NCBI RefSeq assembly: GCF_009932435.1
Contig: NZ_BJOU01000001.1
Location: 2,294,001 to 2,358,000, forward strand
Direction: 5' to 3'
DNA length: 64,000 nucleotides
DNA from: Gordonia crocea
Lineage (GTDB): Bacteria > Actinomycetota > Actinomycetes > Mycobacteriales > Mycobacteriaceae
Below, piece after piece: positions 9,493 through 17,211 of this stretch. Within the stretch, counting starts at the first letter, position 1; every line of letters begins with the position of its first letter. Both the position numbers and the translations under genes were made by a program. The notes under the pieces are model-generated. The model was not told the origin of the DNA. It did not search any database and was given only the letters and a program-made list of their open reading frames with translations.

Positions 9493-12204
9493 TCAATCCC
9501 CCAGCCGCCTCGGCCCGGTGTCCATCCCCCGTGACACCGGGCCGATCGACATCTGGGCGTTGAGCACGCGGGCGCCGTCACCGGAGGCGAGGATCTGGTC
9601 CAAGACGACCTCGCGCACCTCGGGAATGTCCTCGACGAGGAACGACACCCGCATCAGCAAGTCGGCGAGCGCCTCGAGGTCGACCGGCGCCTGGCCCTGG
9701 TATCCGGTCAGCAGCGCCGCCGAGCGCGGTGCGGCCACCAGTTCCCGCGCATCCAAGTCGGTCAGCGGCAAGGCCCGGTAGGCCGCATCGTCGAGCAACT
9801 CGAAGGTGTATCCGGCCAGACCGAAGGAGACCAGACTGCCGAACCGCGGGTGCGTGGCGGCCCGGATCATGGTCGCCACCCCCTTGGGAGCCATGCGCTG
9901 CACGTGCAGGACGTCGTCACCGGTGAGGTCGGTCAGCTCGGCGTAGGCCGTGACCACCGACGTGGCGTCCGGCAGGTCCAGCCGGGTGCCCTCCCGGTCG
10001 GGACGCCCCCGCCACAGCGGTGACACCGCCTTGACCGCCACCGGGAACCCGAGATCTCGGGCCGCCGAGGAGGCCTCGTGGATGGACCGCACCTCGATGA
10101 ACGGCACCACGTCGATCCCGTACCCGGCGAGCAGTTCGGCGGTGGCCACGGCCCCGAGTTCCACCGTTTCGTTGTCGTTCTCGGCGAGGAGCTCCAAGAT
10201 CCGCGCGCGCACCGGTTCTGGATCCGTCCCGGCCGGCCGGGTCGCACTCGACTCCGGCCGCTGCCGCCACGCGTGGTAGCGCCAGGCCCGGGCCAGGGCG
10301 GCCGCGGCGCGTTCCGGGCTGAGGAAGCTCGGAATGGACCCGCGCCCGGGGGTACCGGGCGCCCCGTTGTGCGACGGCGGGGTGAGCAGTCCCTCACTGC
10401 CGAGGAAGGTGGACACCACCGGCTTCGCCGACCCCGCGCACGCCGTCAGCAACTCGGCGGCATACTCGTCGGCCTCGACCGCCACCGGCGGGACGAACAC
10501 CGCGATCACCGCGTCGCACGCGTCGCCGTTCACCGCATCAGACACCGCCGCGCTGAACTGCTGGGCCGACGCCGCGGGACCGACGTCGACCGTGGCGACC
10601 ACGTCGAGGCCCAGCCCGGCGCCGACCGTGGCCGCGAGTCCGGCCAGGGCCGAGGAGTTGCCGACGATCGTGGTCCGCGGCCCCGCCGGAAGCGGCTGAT
10701 ACGCCAGCAGCGCCCCGGCATCGAAGAGCTCGGAGATGGTGCCGACGCCGATGACCCCGGCCTGCTCGAAAACCATCTGCGCGACGCGGTCGTCGCCGGC
10801 GGCCGGCGTGTTGACCGCGACGATGGGTTTCGACCGCGACAACCGACGGGCGATTCGCGAGAACTTGCGCGGGTTGCCGAAGGTCTCCAGGTACAGCAGC
10901 ACCACGTCGGTGGAATCGTCGGAGTCCCAGTACTGGAGCACGTCGTTGCCGGACACGTCGGCCCGGTTGCCGGCCGACACGAAGGTCGACAAGCCGATCT
11001 GGCGCCGCGCGGCGGCGTCGAGGATCGCGATGCCCAACGTGCCCGACTGGCAGAAGAAACCGACCCGACCGGCGTCGGGGACCCGCGGCGCGAGCGTCGC
11101 GTTCAACGACACGGTCGGGTCGTTGTTGACCACACCCAGCGCGTTCGGGCCGACCAGCCGCATCCCGTGCTCCCGCACGGCGGCGACGAGGCGGCGCTGG
11201 TTCTCCTGCCCCGCCTCGCCGGACTCGGCGAACCCGGCGGAGACCACGACGAGGGTTTTGACGCCCTTGGCCAGACAGTCGTCGAGCACGTCGTCGACGA
11301 TGGCCGCGGGGACGGCCACCACGGCCAGGTCGACGGGGTCGGGGATGTCGCGGACGGTCGGATAGGCACGGATCCCCAACACCGACGGGGTGCGCGCCGG
11401 GCCGGGCTCCGCCGGTTCCGCGTCGGCCGCCGCGTGCTGCCCCGGGCCGTTTACCGGGTAGACCGGCCCGGTGAACCCCGCCGACATGATGTTGGCGAGG
11501 AGGGCGTTACCCACCTTCCGCCGGTCCGACGAGGCGCCGATGACGGCCACCGACGTCGGTCGGACGAGGTTCGCGATGCTGCGGGCCTCCGAGGCGCGCT
11601 CGCGCCCGTTGCGGACCGACAACAGCGCCTCGGTGGGATCGATGAGGAACTCCACGTGGACGTTGGAACCGTCGAAGCTGCGGCTGAGCTGGTACCCGGC
11701 ATCGCGGAAGACGGTCACCATGTTGGCGTTCTCGGCGAGGACCTCCGCCTCGAACCGGGTGAAGCCGTTCTCCGCGGCCGCACCGGCGAGGTGTTCGAGC
11801 AGGATCGGCCCCAGGCCGCGGCCCTGGTGGGCGTCGTCGACGACGAAGGCGACCTCGGCCGAGTGCGGCTTTCCCGCCGCGGCCAGGCCCTCGTACACGC
11901 CGATCGCGATGATCTTGCCGCCCAACAGTGCGACGAGCGCGACCCGGTCGCGGTAGTCGACCGTCGTCATCCGCGCGACCTCGCGCGGCGGCAGCGTCGG
12001 GGTCGGCCCGAAGTAGCGCATGTAGCGGGTCCGCTCGGACAGTCCCGCGTGGAACTCGACGACGTCGTCCGCGTCGTCGGGGACGATGGGCCGGATGTGG
12101 ACGACGCCGCCGTCGGAGGCCAGGACGTCGGCGGCCCACTCCCGCGGGTATTCCCACCGCTGGCGGGAGTCGGGAGCCTGGTCCGCGGGTGCGGGATCAG
12201 TCAC
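9493..12204 (-). CDS. GNAT/acyl-CoA-synthetase-like fusion, probable protein lysine acetyltransferase
   Basis: About 903 residues in three parts. Residues ~33-190 are a GNAT acetyltransferase (acetyl-CoA loop QGRGLG near 127-132). Residues ~212 onward form an NDP-forming acyl-CoA synthetase CoA-binding Rossmann domain (VAVIGASSDRRKVGN) and a ligase-like domain (CQSGTLGIAILDAA). The last 230 residues look like an ATP-grasp domain (GYGIDVVPF, GFPVAVKA). This is the reverse domain order of enterobacterial PatZ. The segment that should carry the swinging catalytic His reads PIVAVNTPAAGDDRVAQ, without it, as expected for a sensory rather than catalytic ligase part. GTG 12204 has GGAGGA five bases upstream and overlaps the stop of acuC by 8 bases, so the pair is translationally coupled. 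Confidence 0.85.
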   Translation of the reverse strand: MTDPAPADQAPDSRQRWEYPREWAADVLASDGGVVHIRPIVPDDADDVVEFHAGLSERTRYMRYFGPTPTLPPREVARMTTVDYRDRVALVALLGGKIIAIGVYEGLAAAGKPHSAEVAFVVDDAHQGRGLGPILLEHLAGAAAENGFTRFEAEVLAENANMVTVFRDAGYQLSRSFDGSNVHVEFLIDPTEALLSVRNGRERASEARSIANLVRPTSVAVIGASSDRRKVGNALLANIMSAGFTGPVYPVNGPGQHAAADAEPAEPGPARTPSVLGIRAYPTVRDIPDPVDLAVVAVPAAIVDDVLDDCLAKGVKTLVVVSAGFAESGEAGQENQRRLVAAVREHGMRLVGPNALGVVNNDPTVSLNATLAPRVPDAGRVGFFCQSGTLGIAILDAAARRQIGLSTFVSAGNRADVSGNDVLQYWDSDDSTDVVLLYLETFGNPRKFSRIARRLSRSKPIVAVNTPAAGDDRVAQMVFEQAGVIGVGTISELFDAGALLAYQPLPAGPRTTIVGNSSALAGLAATVGAGLGLDVVATVDVGPAASAQQFSAAVSDAVNGDACDAVIAVFVPPVAVEADEYAAELLTACAGSAKPVVSTFLGSEGLLTPPSHNGAPGTPGRGSIPSFLSPERAAAALARAWRYHAWRQRPESSATRPAGTDPEPVRARILELLAENDNETVELGAVATAELLAGYGIDVVPFIEVRSIHEASSAARDLGFPVAVKAVSPLWRGRPDREGTRLDLPDATSVVTAYAELTDLTGDDVLHVQRMAPKGVATMIRAATHPRFGSLVSFGLAGYTFELLDDAAYRALPLTDLDARELVAAPRSAALLTGYQGQAPVDLEALADLLMRVSFLVEDIPEVREVVLDQILASGDGARVLNAQMSIGPVSRGMDTGPRRLGD

Positions 12205-13444
12205 GGGGGTCCTCCGGATCGAGGCCGTGCAGCGGGAACACCGCCCGGCGGGTGGCCAGAATCGTACGGTCGGTCTGTCGGAAGGCGCGCTCGTCGACGC
12301 CCGTCGGCGGGTCCGCCCCGGCGTTCCCGTCCCACGGGGTGAAGTCGACCGAACCACCGTCCCCCATGACGCCGATCGGCTCGGCGGTGTATTCCGGCGC
12401 GACCGTGGCGGCGATGCGGTGTGCGTCGGCCATCCAGGCCTCGCCGATGACGCGCGTCGGATCGATGTCGCGGCCGAGGGCCGCGGCGATGAGGTGCGTC
12501 CAGATCCGGGGTACCACGTTGACCACCCCGTAGCCGCCGCCGCCGACCGCCAACCACCGGCCCTCGCAGTACCTGTCGGCCAAGTCGCGCATGGCCAGAA
12601 TCGCGGCGCGCTGACCGTCGACGGTGAGGCTCAGGTCGGTGAGCGGATCGGCCGAGTGGCTGTCGGCGCCGCACTGGCTGACGATGATCTGCGGCTTGAA
12701 CTCCCTGATCAGCGACGGGACCACCGCGTGGAACGCCCGCAACCACAGGGAGTCCACGATGCCCGGCATGAGGGCCACGTTGGCCGCGGAACCCGCCGCA
12801 TCCGCGCCACCGACCTCGGTGGGCCAACCCGTCCCGGGCCACAGGGTCGCCGGGTGCTGGTGCAGGGAGACGGTGAGGACCCGCGGATCATTGGTGAACG
12901 CGCGCTCGACGCCGTCACCGTGGTGGGCGTCGATGTCGATGTAGGCGATGCGGTCGAAGCCGTGGTCGAGCAACCAGTCGATGGCGATCGCGCAGTCGTT
13001 GTACACGCAGAACCCGGCGGCGCGCGACGCCATCGCGTGGTGCATGCCGCCGCCGATGTTCACCGCGCGCCGCACCCGGCCCGAGGCGATGGCCTCAGCG
13101 GCCGCGATCGAGCCCCCGACCAGCATCCGCGCGGCTTCATGCATCCCGGGGAAGATCGGGTTGTCCATGTCGCCGAGGCCGTACACCTGCTCGTAGAGGC
13201 TGCGGTTCGAGCCGCCGTCGGGCCCGCCGACCGCGCGGACCGCGTCGATGTAGTGCTGGGTGTGCACCACGGTCAGGGAGGTGTCGTCGATGGCGAGTGG
13301 CGGCACCGGGTCGATTCCGTCGAGGACGCCCAGCGAAGACGCCAGACTCATCGTGAGGACCAGGCGCACCGGGTTCATCGGGTGTTCGCGGGCCCAGCGG
13401 TATGCCTCGAAGCCATCGCTCCAAATCACCGCTCCCGCTGTCAT
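12197..13444 (-). CDS. acuC: AcuC-type protein deacetylase (histone deacetylase family)
   Basis: Zinc-dependent deacetylase of about 415 residues. The adjacent histidines GGGMHHAM (about 135-136), the zinc motif DIDAHHGDG (Asp172, His174), a further metal Asp region SQCGADSHSADPL, and the catalytic-tyrosine loop GGGGYG are all visible. AcuC enzymes remove acetyl groups from lysines, for example of acetyl-CoA synthetase. The first gene of a two-gene operon, with the acetyltransferase fusion starting inside its 3' end: writer and eraser are made together. ATG 13444 is chosen; a GTG three codons upstream (13453) is equally possible because no clear RBS is seen. It is divergent from ideR. Confidence 0.9.
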   Translation of the reverse strand: MTAGAVIWSDGFEAYRWAREHPMNPVRLVLTMSLASSLGVLDGIDPVPPLAIDDTSLTVVHTQHYIDAVRAVGGPDGGSNRSLYEQVYGLGDMDNPIFPGMHEAARMLVGGSIAAAEAIASGRVRRAVNIGGGMHHAMASRAAGFCVYNDCAIAIDWLLDHGFDRIAYIDIDAHHGDGVERAFTNDPRVLTVSLHQHPATLWPGTGWPTEVGGADAAGSAANVALMPGIVDSLWLRAFHAVVPSLIREFKPQIIVSQCGADSHSADPLTDLSLTVDGQRAAILAMRDLADRYCEGRWLAVGGGGYGVVNVVPRIWTHLIAAALGRDIDPTRVIGEAWMADAHRIAATVAPEYTAEPIGVMGDGGSVDFTPWDGNAGADPPTGVDERAFRQTDRTILATRRAVFPLHGLDPEDPRD

Positions 13445-13555
13445 GTCCGGCACAATGATCAGGCTAGCCCGTGCGCGTCACATCGCCGACCGCTTGTGGT
13501 TTCACGGTAGGGTTGCGGGTAGCACGAGCGGGGATGAAAGGGTGCAGGGATTCAC

Positions 13556-14239
13556 GTGAATGATCTTGTCGACACCACCGAGATGTATCTGCGGACGATC
13601 TACGACCTCGAGGAAGAGGGAATCGTTCCGTTGCGGGCACGGATCGCCGAGCGGTTGGAGCAGAGTGGCCCGACCGTGTCGCAGACCGTCGCACGCATGG
13701 AACGCGACGGCCTGGTGCGCGTCGCCGGTGACCGCCATCTGGAGCTGACCGACAAGGGTCGGGATCTCGCGATCGCGGTGATGCGCAAGCACCGCCTCGC
13801 CGAGCGGTTGCTCGTCGACGTCATCGGCCTCCCCTGGGACGAGGTCCACGACGAGGCGTGCCGCTGGGAACACGTCATGAGCGAGAACGTCGAACGGCGG
13901 ATCCTCGCCGTCCTCGACAACCCGACGACGTCGCCGTACGGCAACCCGATCCCGGGTCTGGAACTCCTCGGCGCCGAGGCCAAGCCGGTCGACGACCACG
14001 CCGTCCGGATGGCCGAACTGACCGAGTCCGGCCCCCAGGCGGTCGTCATCCGCCGGCTCTCCGAGCACGCGCAGTCCGACCAGGACCTGATCGTGACGCT
14101 GCGCGAGGTCGGGATCGTGCCGAACGCGCGCGTCACGGTGACCCGCAAGGACCGGACGTTCGTGGTCACCACCCCCGGCCACGACGGCCTCGAACTCCCC
14201 GAGGACATGGCGCACTCGATCTTCGTCGAGAAGGCCTGA
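13556..14239 (+). CDS. ideR: Iron-dependent transcriptional repressor IdeR (DtxR family)
   Basis: A 227-residue metalloregulator that binds Fe(II) and represses siderophore and iron-uptake genes. Winged-helix DNA-binding residues SGPTVSQTVARMERDGLV are at about 37-53. All metal ligands are in place: Met10, Cys102, Glu105 and His106 at site 2, and His79, Glu83 and His98 at site 1. The SH3-like C-terminal domain follows and the protein ends in FVEKA. Start GTG 13556 has CAGGGA just upstream. The position after sigB matches Rv2711. No IdeR-box-like palindrome was recognised elsewhere in the window. Confidence 0.95.
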   Translation: MNDLVDTTEMYLRTIYDLEEEGIVPLRARIAERLEQSGPTVSQTVARMERDGLVRVAGDRHLELTDKGRDLAIAVMRKHRLAERLLVDVIGLPWDEVHDEACRWEHVMSENVERRILAVLDNPTTSPYGNPIPGLELLGAEAKPVDDHAVRMAELTESGPQAVVIRRLSEHAQSDQDLIVTLREVGIVPNARVTVTRKDRTFVVTTPGHDGLELPEDMAHSIFVEKA

Positions 14240-14276
14240 GCCGCTCCCGCGCCGCTTCGCCGCGTATGCCGTTCGA

Positions 14277-15383
14277 TCAGATCGAGCGGTATGGCGAGAG
14301 CGTGGGCAGGTCGACGCCGAGTCCGGCCGCGGCCGCATACGACTCGCCGAGGATCTCCCAGAGCATCGACGGGTGTACCCCACCGACGAGGGCGGAGTTG
14401 AGCAATCCCGCCAAGCGCCAGTCCGGGCACTCGGTCAGGGCGACGTCAAGCGCGACGCCGGCGTAGGCGCCCTCGCCCCCGAGGTAGTACAGGTGGGCCA
14501 GCATCGTGGCGGCACTCGCGCGCACCTTTCCCCGACTGCGCCGGGCGAGTTCGCGCCACGCGGCTTCGGCGGTGAACCGGTGTTCTCCCCCGGCCAGAGC
14601 GAGGAGCGCGTCCCGTACCCCGAGGGTCGTCACCGCGCGGCCCAACAGTGACACGGTCGCACAGGTCATCTCGGGTGCCGCCGGGCCGGTGAGCAGGCGC
14701 AGCGCCTTGCGGAGCAGTTTGGCCTCCGCGGTCGGCGTCGTCGCTCGGCGCGGTGACCGGCGCTTGCCGTCGCAGCCGGCGTCGGTGCAGTGCGCGACCG
14801 GGGTCAGCGAGTCGGCGATCTCGGCCCGGCTGGCCAATACCACCCGACCCGTGCGCAGCGACCGCTCCAGGGCCACCGGCGACGCCTGCGGGTCGTCGAG
14901 CACGCCCCACCCGAAGCCGGCCTCCGCCGGGTCGCACCGGTGTGCCCCGCGCGGTCCCGGCCCGCCGAGGTCCCACCACAGCGCGTGCCACGGCTCCCCC
15001 GCCGCGAACCGGCTGACCGCGAATCCCGCGCAGACGCCGTCGGGTACCCCGGCCTCCCGCAGCACCGTGTCGACCTGTGCGCAGACCCGCCGGTAGACCG
15101 GCGAGAACTCCGGGTATCGGTCGTCGACGATGGCGACCACCACGCCCATCACACCGTCGCGCTCGCACACCTGCCCGATCGTCGCGATCGTCGCGTGCAT
15201 ATCCGACGTCGGGTCACCGGCGCGGTCGAGCAACAGGTCGTGTCTGGCGGTCACCGCGATCGAGGAGTCGGCGTCAAAAGCGATCACCACCAAGGACTGT
15301 TCGGGGAGGAATCCCAGCAGTCCGGGAATCGCGGTGAGGAGGCTGGTGGTGTCCAGGGACAGGGTCGGCACGTTGTTCGTCAT
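14277..15383 (-). CDS. DUF4192 domain-containing protein
   Basis: A 368-residue protein of unknown function with the DUF4192 opening LTAIPGLLGFLPEQSLVVIAF near residue 17, followed by a long alpha/beta region and a helical C-terminal half (AEAAWRELARRS, LAHLYYLGGEGAYA, ECPDWRLAGLLN) that resembles TPR-like packing. No catalytic motif and no signal peptide are seen, so it is probably cytoplasmic. ATG 15383 lacks a clear RBS but is the first in-frame start and fits the family N-terminus. It converges with ideR (37-base gap) and follows the lipoprotein gene on the same strand with 66 bases between. Confidence 0.85.
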   Translation of the reverse strand: MTNNVPTLSLDTTSLLTAIPGLLGFLPEQSLVVIAFDADSSIAVTARHDLLLDRAGDPTSDMHATIATIGQVCERDGVMGVVVAIVDDRYPEFSPVYRRVCAQVDTVLREAGVPDGVCAGFAVSRFAAGEPWHALWWDLGGPGPRGAHRCDPAEAGFGWGVLDDPQASPVALERSLRTGRVVLASRAEIADSLTPVAHCTDAGCDGKRRSPRRATTPTAEAKLLRKALRLLTGPAAPEMTCATVSLLGRAVTTLGVRDALLALAGGEHRFTAEAAWRELARRSRGKVRASAATMLAHLYYLGGEGAYAGVALDVALTECPDWRLAGLLNSALVGGVHPSMLWEILGESYAAAAGLGVDLPTLSPYRSI

Positions 15384-15449
15384 GCCAACTGAGACGCAGC
15401 CGGCGGCGATCCGGTTCCCCCCGACCGCGCGCGACCGGGCGCGGGTCCG

Positions 15450-16130
15450 CTAGCGCAGGCCCTCGGCCGCAGCCGCGGTGAACAGCCTGACCAGCGCGGG
15501 ATCGACTGCGTCGGCGTCGGCGTCGCCGGCGATCCGACGCGTCGCATAGACCCGGATGTTCCCGCGTTGGGCGACCAACAGGGTGGTGGCCACCCCCGGG
15601 GACGATTCCAGGCGGACGTATCCGAACACCCGCGCGCCCGACACCGCGGGCACATCGTCGAGGACCCGCTGGTCGATGGCGACGGGGACGGCCGAGTGGC
15701 GGGTGTAGTGCCGGCAGCGGGTCACCGTGGCGGCCAGGTCGTCAAGCCGGTCCCCGGTGCGCGTGATCACCGTCGTGTAGGCGGGCGGTGGCGCGCCGGG
15801 TGCCGGTGCCCGGCCGAATGCGGTCTGCACCGCGGTGTCGGTCGCCAGTGGCGAGATCGGTTGCGGTGCGCAATCGGGCGGGTCGATCTGCGCACCCACA
15901 GGTAGACCGGAGATGTCGCCGACGATGGCCGAGAGTTGCGCGGGCGGAATCGTGGTGACCTCGGCGCCGGGCTCGACCGGAAAGGCCGAGGCCGCCACGC
16001 TGCGGTGCGCCATGGAATCGACGGGGTCGCCGTCGACGGCGCACGCACCCACCGCCGCCACCGCGAGAACCGCCGCCGCGGCACCCAGGGCACGCCGCGT
16101 CCCATCAGTCACTTCTGCCACATTCTTCAC
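15450..16130 (-). CDS. Putative lipoprotein of unknown function
   Basis: About 226 residues. An Ala-rich hydrophobic signal ends in the lipobox VGAC, so Cys is likely lipidated and the protein anchored to the outer face of the membrane. The mature part has several Cys and Pro residues (DPPDCAPQP, TRCRHYTRH) and resembles DUF5642-type actinobacterial lipoproteins only loosely. The start is uncertain: GTG 16130 gives a plausible short N-region, GTG 16112 is an alternative, and neither has a good RBS. It is divergent from the PAC2 gene with about 109 bases between. Confidence 0.65.
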   Translation of the reverse strand: MKNVAEVTDGTRRALGAAAAVLAVAAVGACAVDGDPVDSMAHRSVAASAFPVEPGAEVTTIPPAQLSAIVGDISGLPVGAQIDPPDCAPQPISPLATDTAVQTAFGRAPAPGAPPPAYTTVITRTGDRLDDLAATVTRCRHYTRHSAVPVAIDQRVLDDVPAVSGARVFGYVRLESSPGVATTLLVAQRGNIRVYATRRIAGDADADAVDPALVRLFTAAAAEGLR

Positions 16131-16239
16131 TGTGCCATTCGGCGCCGGGGAATGCCAGCCCGCCGCACGGCGTTGATCGCGGTATGAGTCCCGGTCACGG
16201 ATCTGGGACAATCGACTAACCGCCTTCAAAGGAGGACGA

Positions 16240-17211
16240 ATGGGTTTCGAGCCCGCCGAGCACAGCTCGCTCTACGAGCTGGAATTCCCCGCACCCCGCG
16301 TCGCCGAAGACGCCGGTGTGGGACCCGTGTTGATCCACGCCCTTGACGGCTTCGCCGACGCCGGCAACGCCGTCGCGGTGGCCGCACGGCATCTGCGCGA
16401 CAGCCTCGACTCCGAGCTGGTCGCCACATTCCACACCGACGAGCTCGTCGACTACCGGACGCGCCGTCCCGTCATGGACTTCTCCGGCCAGGCCTTCACC
16501 GGCGTCGAGATGCCGTCGCTGACCGTGCACGCCATCCGCGACAACGCCGGTGTGCCCTTCCTGCTGCTCTCCGGCGTCGAGCCGGATCTGCGGTGGGAGC
16601 AGTTCACCGCCGCGGTCCGCGGTCTGTCGGACCGCTTCGGCGTCAGCGACGTCATCGGCCTCAACGCCATCCCGATGGCCGTCCCGCACACGCGCCCGTC
16701 GACGATCACCGCCCACGGCAGCGACGTGGAGTACCTCGGCGACCTGCCGCGGTGGGGATCACCGATGAAACTGCCCGGCAGCGCCTCGATGATGCTGGAG
16801 CTGCGCCTCTCCGAGCACGGGTACCGGACCTCCGGGATCTCGGTGCACGTGCCTCACTACCTGGCGCAGTCGACCTATCCGGCCGCCGCCTCCCGGTTGC
16901 TGAGCACGTTGGCCGGCCTGACGTCGCTGGACCTGCCGACGAAGGCCCTCGACAGCGCCGCCGAGGCACTGCGGGTGCAGATCGACAGCGAACTGGCCAA
17001 CAACGGCGAGATCGCCTCGGTGGTGGCCGCACTGGAGTCGCAGTACGACGCCTACACCCAGGCGCAGGAACAGCAGGTCTCGCTCCTCGCCGCGGATGAG
17101 CCGCTCCCCAGCGCCGACGAGATCGGCGACGAGTTCCAGCGCTACCTGGCCGAACAGGCCCAGCAGGCCGACGAGGACGGCGACGGCGGCGACGGCCCGG
17201 CCACCGCGTGA
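16240..17211 (+). CDS. PAC2 family protein (proteasome-assembly-chaperone-like)
   Basis: A 323-residue cytoplasmic protein of the PAC2 family. Characteristic stretches are LIHALDGFADAGNA near residue 31, ATFHTDELVDYRTRRP, IGLNAIPMAVPHTRP and GISVHVPHYLAQSTYP. In mycobacteria this family (Rv2714) has a structurally defined but functionally uncertain role. The C-terminus is acidic (DEDGDGGDG). An excellent AAAGGAGGACGA precedes ATG 16240. The stop overlaps the start of the downstream helicase by four bases (GTGA), indicating translational coupling. Confidence 0.88.
   Translation: MGFEPAEHSSLYELEFPAPRVAEDAGVGPVLIHALDGFADAGNAVAVAARHLRDSLDSELVATFHTDELVDYRTRRPVMDFSGQAFTGVEMPSLTVHAIRDNAGVPFLLLSGVEPDLRWEQFTAAVRGLSDRFGVSDVIGLNAIPMAVPHTRPSTITAHGSDVEYLGDLPRWGSPMKLPGSASMMLELRLSEHGYRTSGISVHVPHYLAQSTYPAAASRLLSTLAGLTSLDLPTKALDSAAEALRVQIDSELANNGEIASVVAALESQYDAYTQAQEQQVSLLAADEPLPSADEIGDEFQRYLAEQAQQADEDGDGGDGPATA

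Noticed and set aside
10078..12342. Plus-strand open frame of 754 codons
   Set aside because: It is the antisense shadow of the acetyltransferase fusion and acuC, low-complexity and Arg/Gly/Pro-rich, as expected from the GC-rich third positions.
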